Assembly: GCA_045660295.1 (NCBI GenBank) | Contig: JAZRDN010000048.1 | Span: 1-36,757 of the forward strand | Length of the DNA stretch: 36,757 bases | From: RGIG8775 sp045660295 | GTDB taxonomy: Bacteria > Bacillota > Clostridia > Oscillospirales > CAG-272 | Reading direction: 5' to 3' | In this document: positions 23,269 to 30,089 of the stretch, one piece after another | Position numbering within the stretch: position 1 is the stretch's first letter | How the letters are laid out: every line of letters starts with the position of its first letter | The notes under the pieces: generated by a model | What the model was told of the DNA's origin: nothing | Seen by the model: the letters and a program-made list of their open reading frames with translations, nothing else | Databases searched by the model: none | Program-made: the position numbers and the translations under genes

Positions 23269-23301
23269 TTGATAAATAAAGGAGTTTGATAAATAAAGGA
23301 G
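23269..23301. repeat. Tandem repeat of terminator tail
   Basis: TTGATAAATAAAGGAG occurs twice in tandem, at 23269-23284 and 23286-23301, with a 17-nt period. The second copy forms the tail and first arm of the khpA terminator; the first reaches the start codon of the unknown gene. Confidence 0.85.
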
Positions 23302-23321
23302 CTGTTTTATTACAGCTCCTT
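23288..23321 (-). terminator. Terminator of ylxM-ffh-rpsP-khpA
   Basis: On the minus strand, AGGAGCTGT pairs with ACAGCTCCT (arms 23312-23320 and 23298-23306 approximately), followed by TTTATTTATC. It lies just after khpA. Confidence 0.8.
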
Positions 23322-23337
23322 TTATCCCAAGGCAACG

Positions 23338-23574
23338 TTATTTGATCTCAACGTTTACCTTCTTATTTGTATTTCCGGCTGCAGCCTTGATAAGCGAACG
23401 GATGGCTTTGGCAATCTTTCCGTGCTTGCCGATAACCATACCCATATCATCGGGTGCAACGCTTAATACTAAGGTTATGGTGTTGTCGTCCTCGGACTGG
23501 GACACCTTAACCTCATCGGGACTATCGACAATTGCCTTCGCAATGTCAGTTAAGGTTGCTTTCAAATCTGCCAT
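23338..23574 (-). CDS. khpA: KH-domain RNA-binding protein KhpA
   Basis: A 78-residue single KH domain with the GxxG loop in VIGKHGKIAKAIRSL. KhpA binds RNA, forms a pair with KhpB/Jag in streptococci, and affects cell division and length there. It starts 20 nt after rpsP with a GGAG site, as in most Firmicutes. Here it is the last gene before a strong terminator. Confidence 0.93.
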   Translation of the reverse strand: MADLKATLTDIAKAIVDSPDEVKVSQSEDDNTITLVLSVAPDDMGMVIGKHGKIAKAIRSLIKAAAGNTNKKVNVEIK

Positions 23575-23594
23575 TTGTAATCTCCGTTCGAGTC

Positions 23595-23837
23595 TCAGTC
23601 AACGATACCGGACTTTTTGAGAAGAGCTTTTACAGTTTCTGTGGGCTGTGCGCCTTTGCCGATCCAAGCCTTAGCCTTCTCGCCGTCGATATTGATCTGA
23701 GCGGGATCTGTAAGGGGATTGTAGGAGCCGATCTCCTCGATGAATCTACCGTTTCTGGGGTAACGGCTGTCCGCAACAACTACGCGGTAAACGGGAGCCT
23801 TCTTAGCGCCGATTCTCTTAAGTCTGATTTTTACCAT
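23595..23837 (-). CDS. rpsP: 30S ribosomal protein bS16
   Basis: An 80-residue protein of the 30S body, needed for subunit assembly. The sequence MVKIRLKRIGAKKAPVYRVVV and DSRYPRNGRFIEEIGSYNPL (family blocks split here) is diagnostic. The ATG follows a GGAGG site. Between ffh and khpA, the conserved Firmicutes arrangement. Confidence 0.97.
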   Translation of the reverse strand: MVKIRLKRIGAKKAPVYRVVVADSRYPRNGRFIEEIGSYNPLTDPAQINIDGEKAKAWIGKGAQPTETVKALLKKSGIVD

Positions 23838-23888
23838 TTTTAATTTCCTCCAAAAGTAAAATTGTTTTTGATTTTTTATAAAAAGCCG

Positions 23889-25226
23889 TTAAAACGGCAT
23901 TTTCATCCTGCCTTTTGCAAACTTTGAAAGCTTAGAGGGGTTAGAAAACTCTTTCATCAGCTTTCTTATTTGTTCGAATTGCTTCAGAAGTCTGTTGACC
24001 TCCTCGACGGTAGTTCCGCTGCCCTTGGCTATGCGGATCTTGCGTGAAGCCGCGAGGATCTCGGGCTTTTCACGTTCGAGCTTAGTCATTGATTTGATGA
24101 TAGCCTCTTGGCGCGCCATAGCTTTTTCGTCAAACTTAGCGTCCTTGAGCGCCGCTTGATTCATACCCGGGATCATACCCGCAAGCTGCTCCATACTGCC
24201 CATGCTCTTGATCTGGGCGAACTGGTCGAGGTAATCGTCAAGTGTAAAGGTCTGCTGTCTTATCTTTTGCTCAAGCTCAGCCGCCTTCTTTTCGTCAAAG
24301 GCTTGCTCGGCTTTTTCTATAAGCGTAAGCACGTCGCCCATTCCGAGAATTCTCGAAGCCATTCTGTCGGGGTGGAAGGGCTCGATCTTGTCGAGCTTTT
24401 CACCCGTACCTATGAATTTTATCGGTTTTCCCGTGACGTATTTAACAGAAAGTGCCGCACCGCCTCGCGTGTCACCGTCGAGCTTTGTAAGAATAACTCC
24501 GGTAACGTCCAGAAGCTCGTTGAAGGTCTCGGCAACGTTTACCGCGTCCTGACCTATCATGGCGTCAATGGTAAGCAATATCTCAGTGGGCTTGACCTCA
24601 GCCTTGATTTTTTTAAGCTCATCCATAAGCTCCTCGTCGATGTGCAGACGGCCTGCCGTATCAACGAACACCATGTCGTAGCCCTTTTTCTCGGCGTATT
24701 TTACACCCTCGGTAGCTATCTTTACGGGGGAGACGTCAGTTCCCATTGAGAACACGGGAATGTCAAGCGCCTCACCTACTATTTCAAGCTGCTTGATAGC
24801 CGCGGGTCTGTAAACGTCGCAGGCTACGAGCAACGGATGCTTGCCTTGATTTTTGTAAAGTCCTGCCAGCTTTGCGGCGTGAGTGGTTTTACCCGCGCCC
24901 TGAAGACCGACCATCATGACTACCGTGGGGGGCTTAGACGCTATTGTGAGCTTTGCCTGCGAGCCGCCCATAAGGTTTGTCAGTTCTTCGTTTACTATTT
25001 TGACAATCTGTTGCGCCGGAACGAGCGACTCAAGAACGTCACTACCCACGGCGCGAGCCGATACGGTGTTTATAAACTCCTTGACAACCTTGAAGTTTAC
25101 GTCGGCTTCAAGAAGAGCCAGCTTTATCTCACGCATGCCCGCCTTAACGTCGGCCTCGGTGAGCTTACCCTTGCTTCTGAATTTTTTGAAGGCGTTGTTC
25201 AGCTTGTCGCTTAAACTTTGGAACAT
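23889..25226 (-). CDS. ffh: Signal recognition particle protein Ffh
   Basis: A 445-residue SRP GTPase that targets nascent membrane and secreted proteins to FtsY/Sec. The N-domain helical bundle is followed by the G domain with GLQGAGKTT (107-115), DTAGR (189-193) and TKLDGD (247-252). The Met-rich M domain (MGSMEQLAGMIPGMNQ, then MTKLEREKPEIL) binds 4.5S/6S SRP RNA and signal peptides. The SRP RNA gene is not in this window. It starts 27 nt after ylxM. Confidence 0.97.
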   Translation of the reverse strand: MFQSLSDKLNNAFKKFRSKGKLTEADVKAGMREIKLALLEADVNFKVVKEFINTVSARAVGSDVLESLVPAQQIVKIVNEELTNLMGGSQAKLTIASKPPTVVMMVGLQGAGKTTHAAKLAGLYKNQGKHPLLVACDVYRPAAIKQLEIVGEALDIPVFSMGTDVSPVKIATEGVKYAEKKGYDMVFVDTAGRLHIDEELMDELKKIKAEVKPTEILLTIDAMIGQDAVNVAETFNELLDVTGVILTKLDGDTRGGAALSVKYVTGKPIKFIGTGEKLDKIEPFHPDRMASRILGMGDVLTLIEKAEQAFDEKKAAELEQKIRQQTFTLDDYLDQFAQIKSMGSMEQLAGMIPGMNQAALKDAKFDEKAMARQEAIIKSMTKLEREKPEILAASRKIRIAKGSGTTVEEVNRLLKQFEQIRKLMKEFSNPSKLSKFAKGRMKMPF

Positions 25227-25253
25227 ATAAGTACCTGCCTTTCATATAATGTG

Positions 25254-25589
25254 TTACTTCTTCAGTATCTGTACCAATTCATGCATCTGCGAGGTCAGCT
25301 CCTCGGATGCCTTTTCGTTTCTTAAAAGCTCAAATATTTTGTCGCTCTGCGTAAGCGCCTCGTTGAGCTTTTTTTGGAGTCCCAGCTTTTCTTCAAGTAA
25401 AAGCAACTCGTCCTCGGCTTTTTTTATCAGGTCTCTCACGCCTTGGCGTGAAATGCCTATCTCTGCCGCAATCTCTGCCAGCGAAAGGTCCTCATTATAA
25501 TATAGGGAGAGAACAGATTGCTTTCTCTCGCTTAACACCTCTCCGTAAAAGTCAAGCAGACAGGCGAGCTTGAGGTTTTTTTCAAACAT
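25254..25589 (-). CDS. ylxM: YlxM-family helix-turn-helix protein (UPF0122)
   Basis: A 111-residue sigma-70 region 4-like HTH protein. KQSVLSLYYNEDLSLAEIAA and EIGISRQGVRDLIKKAE form the helix-turn-helix. The N-terminus MFEKNLKLACLLDFYGEVL is typical. YlxM homologues are linked to the SRP pathway and almost always precede ffh, as here. First gene of the operon. Confidence 0.93.
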   Translation of the reverse strand: MFEKNLKLACLLDFYGEVLSERKQSVLSLYYNEDLSLAEIAAEIGISRQGVRDLIKKAEDELLLLEEKLGLQKKLNEALTQSDKIFELLRNEKASEELTSQMHELVQILKK

Positions 25590-25614
25590 TTTTACAACCT
25601 TCCGTCAGTCAAAA

Positions 25615-25647
25615 ATACTGTGTAAAGCAAAACACTTTACACAGTAT
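25615..25647. promoter_or_regulatory. Palindrome overlapping the ylxM-ffh promoter
   Basis: ATACTGTGTAAAG (25615-25627) and CTTTACACAGTAT (25635-25647) are perfect 13-bp inverted arms around a 7-bp centre. The right arm overlaps the -10 hexamer (25643-25648). The likely start site falls at the inner edge of that arm, so a complete RNA hairpin would not form. This suggests a DNA operator. Confidence 0.6.
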
Positions 25648-25671
25648 ACCATGCAAAACGCGATTTGTCAA
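25643..25671 (-). promoter_or_regulatory. Promoter of ylxM-ffh-rpsP-khpA
   Basis: On the minus strand, TTGACA (25666-25671), 17 nt, TATACT (25643-25648), about 54 nt before ylxM. Confidence 0.88.
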
Positions 25672-25689
25672 TAGTTTTTTGAAAATTTA

Positions 25690-26121
25690 TTATTGGATTT
25701 TAAAATTTGTTATTTTCAGCCTGTTAGCAGTTTCTATGAGAACAGGGGTTATGTCGCGGTAAGTGAGTTGTTTTGGAAGTTGGTCGAAAAAGCCCACGTC
25801 CCGCATCTCACTACCTTCGGGAATAGGCTCCAGTCTTTCTATCTCGGCAAAGAACACCTGACCGTCGGCGTATGCCTTGTCGTCGCCCGAGCGATAGTCG
25901 AAAATTGGTTTTATGGTGAACTCAATCGCCCCCGATTCCTCGTAAAGCTCACGCTTCGCGGCTTCAAGCGGGGTTTCGCCATCCTCGATGTGACCGCCTT
26001 GAGTCTCCCAAGTCAAGCGTAAGTTGTGCTTGCTTAACATCAGCATTCCTCGGTATACCGATATCACCACTACATATTTATAGCTTGGCAGAGAGCCGAG
26101 CTTGTATGCCTTACATGCCAT
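25690..26121 (-). CDS. Nudix hydrolase
   Basis: A 143-residue Nudix protein hydrolysing a nucleoside diphosphate-linked compound. The Nudix box is intact: G43, E49, R57, E58, E61, E62 and G64 fit G-x5-E-x7-REU-x-EE-x-G. It resembles MutT/8-oxo-dGTPase-like small proteins, but the substrate cannot be assigned. Two adjacent ATGs exist (26124 and 26121); I chose 26121 because GAGGAG then sits 7 nt upstream. The start overlaps the end of the membrane protein gene, implying translational coupling. Confidence 0.87.
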   Translation of the reverse strand: MACKAYKLGSLPSYKYVVVISVYRGMLMLSKHNLRLTWETQGGHIEDGETPLEAAKRELYEESGAIEFTIKPIFDYRSGDDKAYADGQVFFAEIERLEPIPEGSEMRDVGFFDQLPKQLTYRDITPVLIETANRLKITNFKIQ

Positions 26122-26980
26122 CATGCTTCTCCTCAGTGGTGCCGCCGGGCGCCTCGCGCTCACTTCCTTCGGTGAGTTCCGCGCCGTTCTTCTTCATTGC
26201 TTCGCGGAAGCTGAAGCACCTTGCCGCCGCATATACCGAAATTGCGATAATGGCATATATATAACCGATGTTTCCGAGCACCGTCGCATTTGTGACAAAT
26301 TCTGAGCTATCGGATATCAGTCGGTAAAATATCGAGCTTCCGGCAAACGGAAATCCCAGCATAAGCGTAAGCAAGCCGAATGCGAAGTGTAGGCGCGGCA
26401 TAGCCTTTTGCATATAAATACGTGTCTCGCAGAGTCCAAATATCATTGCCGACATCAATGCGAATCCACCCATGATTTTATGAGGACTGTTCATAGCGAT
26501 CGTCATGTCAAAGTACACCGAGGCGAGTATGCAGACGAATGAGGATACCGTGACGATGGATAAAAATGCTCTCGCTGTTCGGAAAATATCTTTTTTCAAC
26601 ATTCCAAAAACGAAAAACAGTGTTGAGAAAACCGTTGTAATCATTCCGAGTTTTTCAATAAGCCCCGTATCGCCTGCGGTAATCATTGCGAAGCTTGCGA
26701 GCAAGGTCGCTAATGCTGAGTATGCAGACATTGCCTTAAAGGAGACTGTGTCGGGAGAGAATTCTGATGTAATGCTTTCCTGCGGAACAAGCACGAGAGG
26801 AGACAGACACCAAAGAGCGCCTATGACAAAAAGCGCGGTGGTGAAGCCCGAAAGTAAGGTGCGGTCAAAATATCCCACCGATGTGTCGTATGCGAAAAAT
26901 AGCGACAGGCACCGTAATACCGTGAGAATGAATGTTAGCACGACTGCTGAGAGACAGTATAATTTTATTTTTTTTATCAT
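26111..26980 (-). CDS. Putative multi-pass membrane protein
   Basis: I do not recognise this 289-residue protein. It has about eight hydrophobic segments, from LYCLSAVVLTFILTVLR near residue 7 to IGYIYAIIAISVYAAARCF near 250. A hydrophilic, Glu/Gly-rich C-tail of about 30 residues follows. There is no catalytic motif. ATG 26980 is preferred because AAAGGAC lies 7 nt upstream; in-frame ATGs at 27010 and 27037 lack a site. It overlaps the Nudix gene and is divergent from the ArsR/ATPase module. It could be a sensor or transporter component; nothing in the sequence decides this. Confidence 0.7.
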   Translation of the reverse strand: MIKKIKLYCLSAVVLTFILTVLRCLSLFFAYDTSVGYFDRTLLSGFTTALFVIGALWCLSPLVLVPQESITSEFSPDTVSFKAMSAYSALATLLASFAMITAGDTGLIEKLGMITTVFSTLFFVFGMLKKDIFRTARAFLSIVTVSSFVCILASVYFDMTIAMNSPHKIMGGFALMSAMIFGLCETRIYMQKAMPRLHFAFGLLTLMLGFPFAGSSIFYRLISDSSEFVTNATVLGNIGYIYAIIAISVYAAARCFSFREAMKKNGAELTEGSEREAPGGTTEEKHDGM

Positions 26981-27076
26981 GATTTCTGTCCTTTTAAATT
27001 TATTCTTCATTATATTATAACTCTCAACTGTTAACAAACTGTGTACAAAGTAAAATAAAAAGATTTTTAATTTCTA

Positions 27077-27105
27077 TTGACAAAAAGCAAAATACATGAT
27101 AAAAT
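27077..27105 (+). promoter_or_regulatory. Promoter of the arsR-type regulator and ATPase
   Basis: TTGACA (27077-27082), 17 nt, TAAAAT (27100-27105). The operator at 27105-27129 starts within the -10 and covers the probable start site. Confidence 0.88.
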
Positions 27106-27129
27106 GTTCATATGAACAATAGTTCATAT
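27105..27129. promoter_or_regulatory. ArsR/SmtB-type operator
   Basis: ATATGAAC (27110-27117) and GTTCATAT (27122-27129) form a perfect inverted repeat around AATA, the usual imperfect-palindrome form of SmtB/CzrA operators. An overlapping perfect 14-bp palindrome, TGTTCATATGAACA (27105-27118), gives a third half-site. Binding here would block the promoter, fitting autorepression released by metal. Confidence 0.85.
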
Positions 27130-27161
27130 GATGTGCTACCGATTTTAAGGAGGAAGGCGCG

Positions 27162-27485
27162 ATGCAACATATAAAAAAATACGCGGGGAAGAGCTTTCAG
27201 ACCCTCAGCGATATGGCGGGATTTTTTAAGGTACTTGCCGATGAGACCAGACTTAAGATACTTTATTCACTGTTTGACGGCGCTAAGTGCGTGATGCATA
27301 TAAGCGAGCGAGTGGAGATGAGCCAGTCGGCGGTCTCGCACCAGCTTGCCATACTGAAAAGAGCAAATCTCGTCAAGGTGGCGAGAAGCGGGAAAAATCA
27401 GGTCTATTCTATTTCAGACGAGCACGTGAGACTTGTTGTGGATATGGCAGAGCTGCATGTGTGCGAACGCACTGTTGAACAATGA
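27162..27485 (+). CDS. ArsR/SmtB-family metal-sensing repressor
   Basis: A 107-residue winged-helix repressor. The recognition helix is MSQSAVSHQLAILKRANLV. The C-terminal alpha-5 helix has Asp86, His88, His99 and Glu102, the exact spacing of the Zn(II) site of Synechococcus SmtB (D104/H106/H117/E120), so Zn(II), and possibly Co(II) or Cd(II), is the likely inducer. There is a single Cys in the alpha-3 region (Cys43) and no N-terminal Cys pair, so an ArsR- or CadC-type thiolate site is unlikely. ATG 27162 follows AAGGAGGAAGG. It is cotranscribed with the efflux ATPase, whose upstream ATG option overlaps its stop. Confidence 0.93.
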   Translation: MQHIKKYAGKSFQTLSDMAGFFKVLADETRLKILYSLFDGAKCVMHISERVEMSQSAVSHQLAILKRANLVKVARSGKNQVYSISDEHVRLVVDMAELHVCERTVEQ

Positions 27486-27505
27486 TATGGAAAGAGGTGT
27501 GCGAA

Positions 27506-29620
27506 ATGAGAATTGATAATTGCAAAGAAAAAGAAAATAAATGCTCAAAAAACAGTAATCGTTCTTGTGATAATCGTTATAATGATGCTGAAAAGTGTGA
27601 AAAAGCCTCCGAAAATTCAAATGTAAAAAAATGCGGATGCCACGGGAGCGAACAGGCACACAAGCATGATAGCGGTGAGGCGTGTCATTGCCATGGCTGC
27701 AAACGTGAGCGCGAGCGCGAGGAACACGGTTGCGGTTGCGGGTGTGAACATGAGCATGGTGGAGAAGGTCTGTCGTCGAGTAAAATTCTTACCTATATTA
27801 TAGGCGGTGTTCTGTTGATACTTGCATTTCTCGGAGAGCTTGGGCACCTCACACCCTTCGCGGCGATTCCGTGCGCGGCTGCCGTGTATGTGTATTTCGG
27901 TAAGGACGTGTGGGTGGGCGCGTATAAAAGCGTGATGAAAAAGAAATTTTTCACCGAATTTACGCTTATGTGCACTGCGTCTCTTGGCGCGATCTTGCTT
28001 GGCGAGTTTGCTGATGCGGCGGCGGTTATATACCTTTATTCCTTGGGGGAGGCTGTTTCCGGCGAGGCGTATAGCCGTTCACGCAGGAATATTGCTGAGC
28101 TTATAGAGATAACCCGGGAGAATGTTACCGTGGTAAAGGACGGCTCGGCTAAAACGATTTCGGCGGAGCGTGCTGAGATAGGCGATATTATCTCGGTGCG
28201 TGTGGGTGACAAAATATCGCTTGACGGAGTTGTGGTTGAGGGTAACGGCTTTGCCGACACCTCTGCTGTCACAGGCGAAAGCGTTCCGCGCGAGCTTTCG
28301 GTGGGCGACAGGTGTTTGTCAGGGTCTTCACTGATTTCGGGGGCGCTTTTTGTCAAAGTGACCGAAAAGTATGAAAATTCCACTGCCAACAGACTCAAGC
28401 TTGCGGTAGAGAGAGCCGCCAAGCAGAAAGCTCCTACCGAAAAGAGAATAACGCGGTTTGCGGAGGTCTTTACTCCTGCCGCGTTCTGTGTGGCAATGCT
28501 TGTGTTTGTTATCGGTGCTTTTGTAAAGGAGAGCGTTGGGGATGCCGTCCGTTCTGCTCTTGTGGTGCTGGTGGCGTCTTGCCCTTGCGCGCTCGTTCTT
28601 TCGGTGCCTCTTGCCTATTTCTCGGGTATCGGACGCGCGGCGGGGCGCGGAATAGTGTTCAGAGGCGGACGGGTTATCGATAATGCTGCGGCGCTTGGTA
28701 CGGTTTTGTTTGACAAAACAGGAACGCTCACATCGTCCACGCCTCGGTTTGTCGGTGTTGTTATGCCTGATGGCTCTCCTGTGACAAAAAACGAACTTCT
28801 CGATATGTCTAAGGCGGCGCTCCTTAAAAGCCCTCACGCTTCCGCGCGTTCTTTCTGCGAAAGGTATAAGGAAACCGTGACTTATAAGGCGGAATGTGCA
28901 AAAAATATAGGCGGCAGAGGTCTCGTGTGCAAAATAGGCGGCAAAACCGCGGTCTTTGGTAACCGCAAGCTTATGACTGAGCTTGGCGTTAAAGCTGAAT
29001 CCGTGGATAAGAGCGCTATTTACGTGGCGGTGGACGGAAAGCTTTGCGGTGTACTTGTGTTTGACTCGGATGTTAAGGAAAACGCGCTTACCGAGGTCTC
29101 GGGGCTTCGCGGAAACGGTGTGCGCCGTGTCGTTATCATGAGCGGAGACAACGAAAAGGCGGTCAAAGCCGTGGCTGACGAGATAGGCGTTGGGGAATAT
29201 TATTCCGAGCTCAAGCCCGACGAAAAGCTGGAGAGGCTGAATAATATATATAAGGAAGAAAAAAAGTCGCATCCAAACGAGACGGTGGCGTTTTGCGGGG
29301 ATGGACTTAACGATTCTGCCGCTATCGCGCGCGCTGACGTTGGTATCGCTATGGGCAGCGGCTCTGCGCTTACCGTTGAGAGCGCCGATGTGGTGATAGT
29401 TGACGATAACCTTACCAGACTTAACGAGATGCTGGTTATCGCCAAGGGAACCGTAAGGATAGTTACTCAGAATATCGTGCTCTCGCTTGGCGTGAAGCTG
29501 GCGGTGGTGCTTGTTGGAATGTTCTGGTATCCGTCGCTTGAGCTTGCCGTTGTAGCCGATGTTGGCGCGGCTGTTCTGACGGTTCTCAACGCTATGCGTG
29601 CTGGCGGAATAAAGAAATAA
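27506..29620 (+). CDS. P1B-type heavy metal efflux ATPase (Zn/Cd/Pb type)
   Basis: A 704-residue metal-exporting ATPase. The N-terminal 84 residues hold 12 Cys and 8 His in clusters (CGCH, CHCHGC, HGCGCGCEHEH) and replace the usual folded HMA domain. Membrane helices follow, then TGES (256-259), the metal-binding CPC (359-361), DKTGT with phosphorylated Asp403, GDGLNDS, and the last-helix ADVGA with the Asp typical of P1B-2 zinc pumps. An HP-type motif appears as SPHAS. ATG 27506 is chosen because AGAGG lies 8 nt upstream; an ATG at 27482 overlapping the repressor stop is possible. Regulated with the repressor by zinc-like metals. Confidence 0.93.
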   Translation: MRIDNCKEKENKCSKNSNRSCDNRYNDAEKCEKASENSNVKKCGCHGSEQAHKHDSGEACHCHGCKREREREEHGCGCGCEHEHGGEGLSSSKILTYIIGGVLLILAFLGELGHLTPFAAIPCAAAVYVYFGKDVWVGAYKSVMKKKFFTEFTLMCTASLGAILLGEFADAAAVIYLYSLGEAVSGEAYSRSRRNIAELIEITRENVTVVKDGSAKTISAERAEIGDIISVRVGDKISLDGVVVEGNGFADTSAVTGESVPRELSVGDRCLSGSSLISGALFVKVTEKYENSTANRLKLAVERAAKQKAPTEKRITRFAEVFTPAAFCVAMLVFVIGAFVKESVGDAVRSALVVLVASCPCALVLSVPLAYFSGIGRAAGRGIVFRGGRVIDNAAALGTVLFDKTGTLTSSTPRFVGVVMPDGSPVTKNELLDMSKAALLKSPHASARSFCERYKETVTYKAECAKNIGGRGLVCKIGGKTAVFGNRKLMTELGVKAESVDKSAIYVAVDGKLCGVLVFDSDVKENALTEVSGLRGNGVRRVVIMSGDNEKAVKAVADEIGVGEYYSELKPDEKLERLNNIYKEEKKSHPNETVAFCGDGLNDSAAIARADVGIAMGSGSALTVESADVVIVDDNLTRLNEMLVIAKGTVRIVTQNIVLSLGVKLAVVLVGMFWYPSLELAVVADVGAAVLTVLNAMRAGGIKK

Positions 29621-29625
29621 TCGAC

Positions 29626-29653
29626 AAAGGGGCGCTTAAGCGTCCCTTTTTGC
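29626..29653 (+). terminator. Terminator of the metal-efflux operon
   Basis: AAAGGGGCGC pairs with GCGTCCCTTT (one G-U pair) across TTAA, then a T-run, directly after the ATPase stop. Confidence 0.8.
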
Positions 29654-29676
29654 CCTAAAAACACCCAAACACACGA

Positions 29677-29699
29677 TTTTTGTGCAGTATGCACAAAAA
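29677..29699. repeat. Perfect palindrome upstream of the S10 promoter
   Basis: TTTTTGTGCA (29677-29686) and TGCACAAAAA (29690-29699) are perfect 10-bp arms around GTA. It lies 50 bp before the -35 of the S10 promoter. It could be an operator or a secondary bidirectional terminator. Confidence 0.55.
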
Positions 29700-29748
29700 C
29701 TTACGTGCAATTTCGTTTATATTCTGCTATATTTATTTTCAAAAAATC

Positions 29749-29777
29749 TTGCATTATTGAGAAAAATATGATAAAAT
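29749..29777 (+). promoter_or_regulatory. Promoter of the S10 ribosomal protein operon
   Basis: TTGCAT (29749-29754), 17 nt, TAAAAT (29772-29777). Initiation near 29784 gives a leader of about 306 nt before rpsJ. Confidence 0.8.
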
Positions 29778-29783
29778 AAAAGG

Positions 29784-30089
29784 GCTTGATATGCGATGAA
29801 GCAAGAGGTTGCTGCTGCGGAGACGTCTGTAGCAGGTAATTCTTGTGGAGTATGTCCGTAAAACGGGCGACAGAGTTGTAAAACAACTAACGAGTGGGTC
29901 TTGTAATCCCTGCGGAGTTTGGTTCACAGATGCTGATGTGCGTCAAATTCCTGATTTTTTGGGAGTATCAAGAAACGCCCGATAGAGTGTTGAGCAATTC
30001 GCCCCCACAAAACGCTACATTATATATACGCGGGTCTGCGATGGCTTGCGGACGTAGAGTGAGGCGAATCTAAAAGGAGGTAACGTAAT
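29784..30089 (+). promoter_or_regulatory. Structured leader of the S10 operon
   Basis: The leader shows ordered pairing. ATTCGCC (29997-30003) pairs with GGCGAAT (30063-30069), enclosing CTAC/GTAG (30015-30018 with 30054-30057) and GTCTGC/GCGGAC (30034-30039 with 30048-30053). The closing stem ends 4 nt before the rpsJ ribosome binding site. Upstream are GTTGT/ACAAC (29876-29888) and a 19-nt repeat GTAATYCYTGYGGAGTWTG at 29836-29854 and 29903-29921, with a partial third copy near 29946-29968. This is a plausible ribosomal-protein autoregulatory leader; the ligand is unknown to me. Confidence 0.65.

Noticed and set aside
27001..27060. Promoter for the membrane protein-Nudix unit
   Set aside because: A TATAAT is present on the minus strand near 27015-27020, but no acceptable -35 lies 16-18 nt upstream, so I did not annotate it.
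29796..29861. A 21-residue upstream ORF in the S10 leader (MKQEVAAAETSVAGNSCGVCP)
   Set aside because: There is no well-placed ribosome binding site, and the same bases belong to the repeated structural motif. It is more likely RNA structure than a leader peptide.
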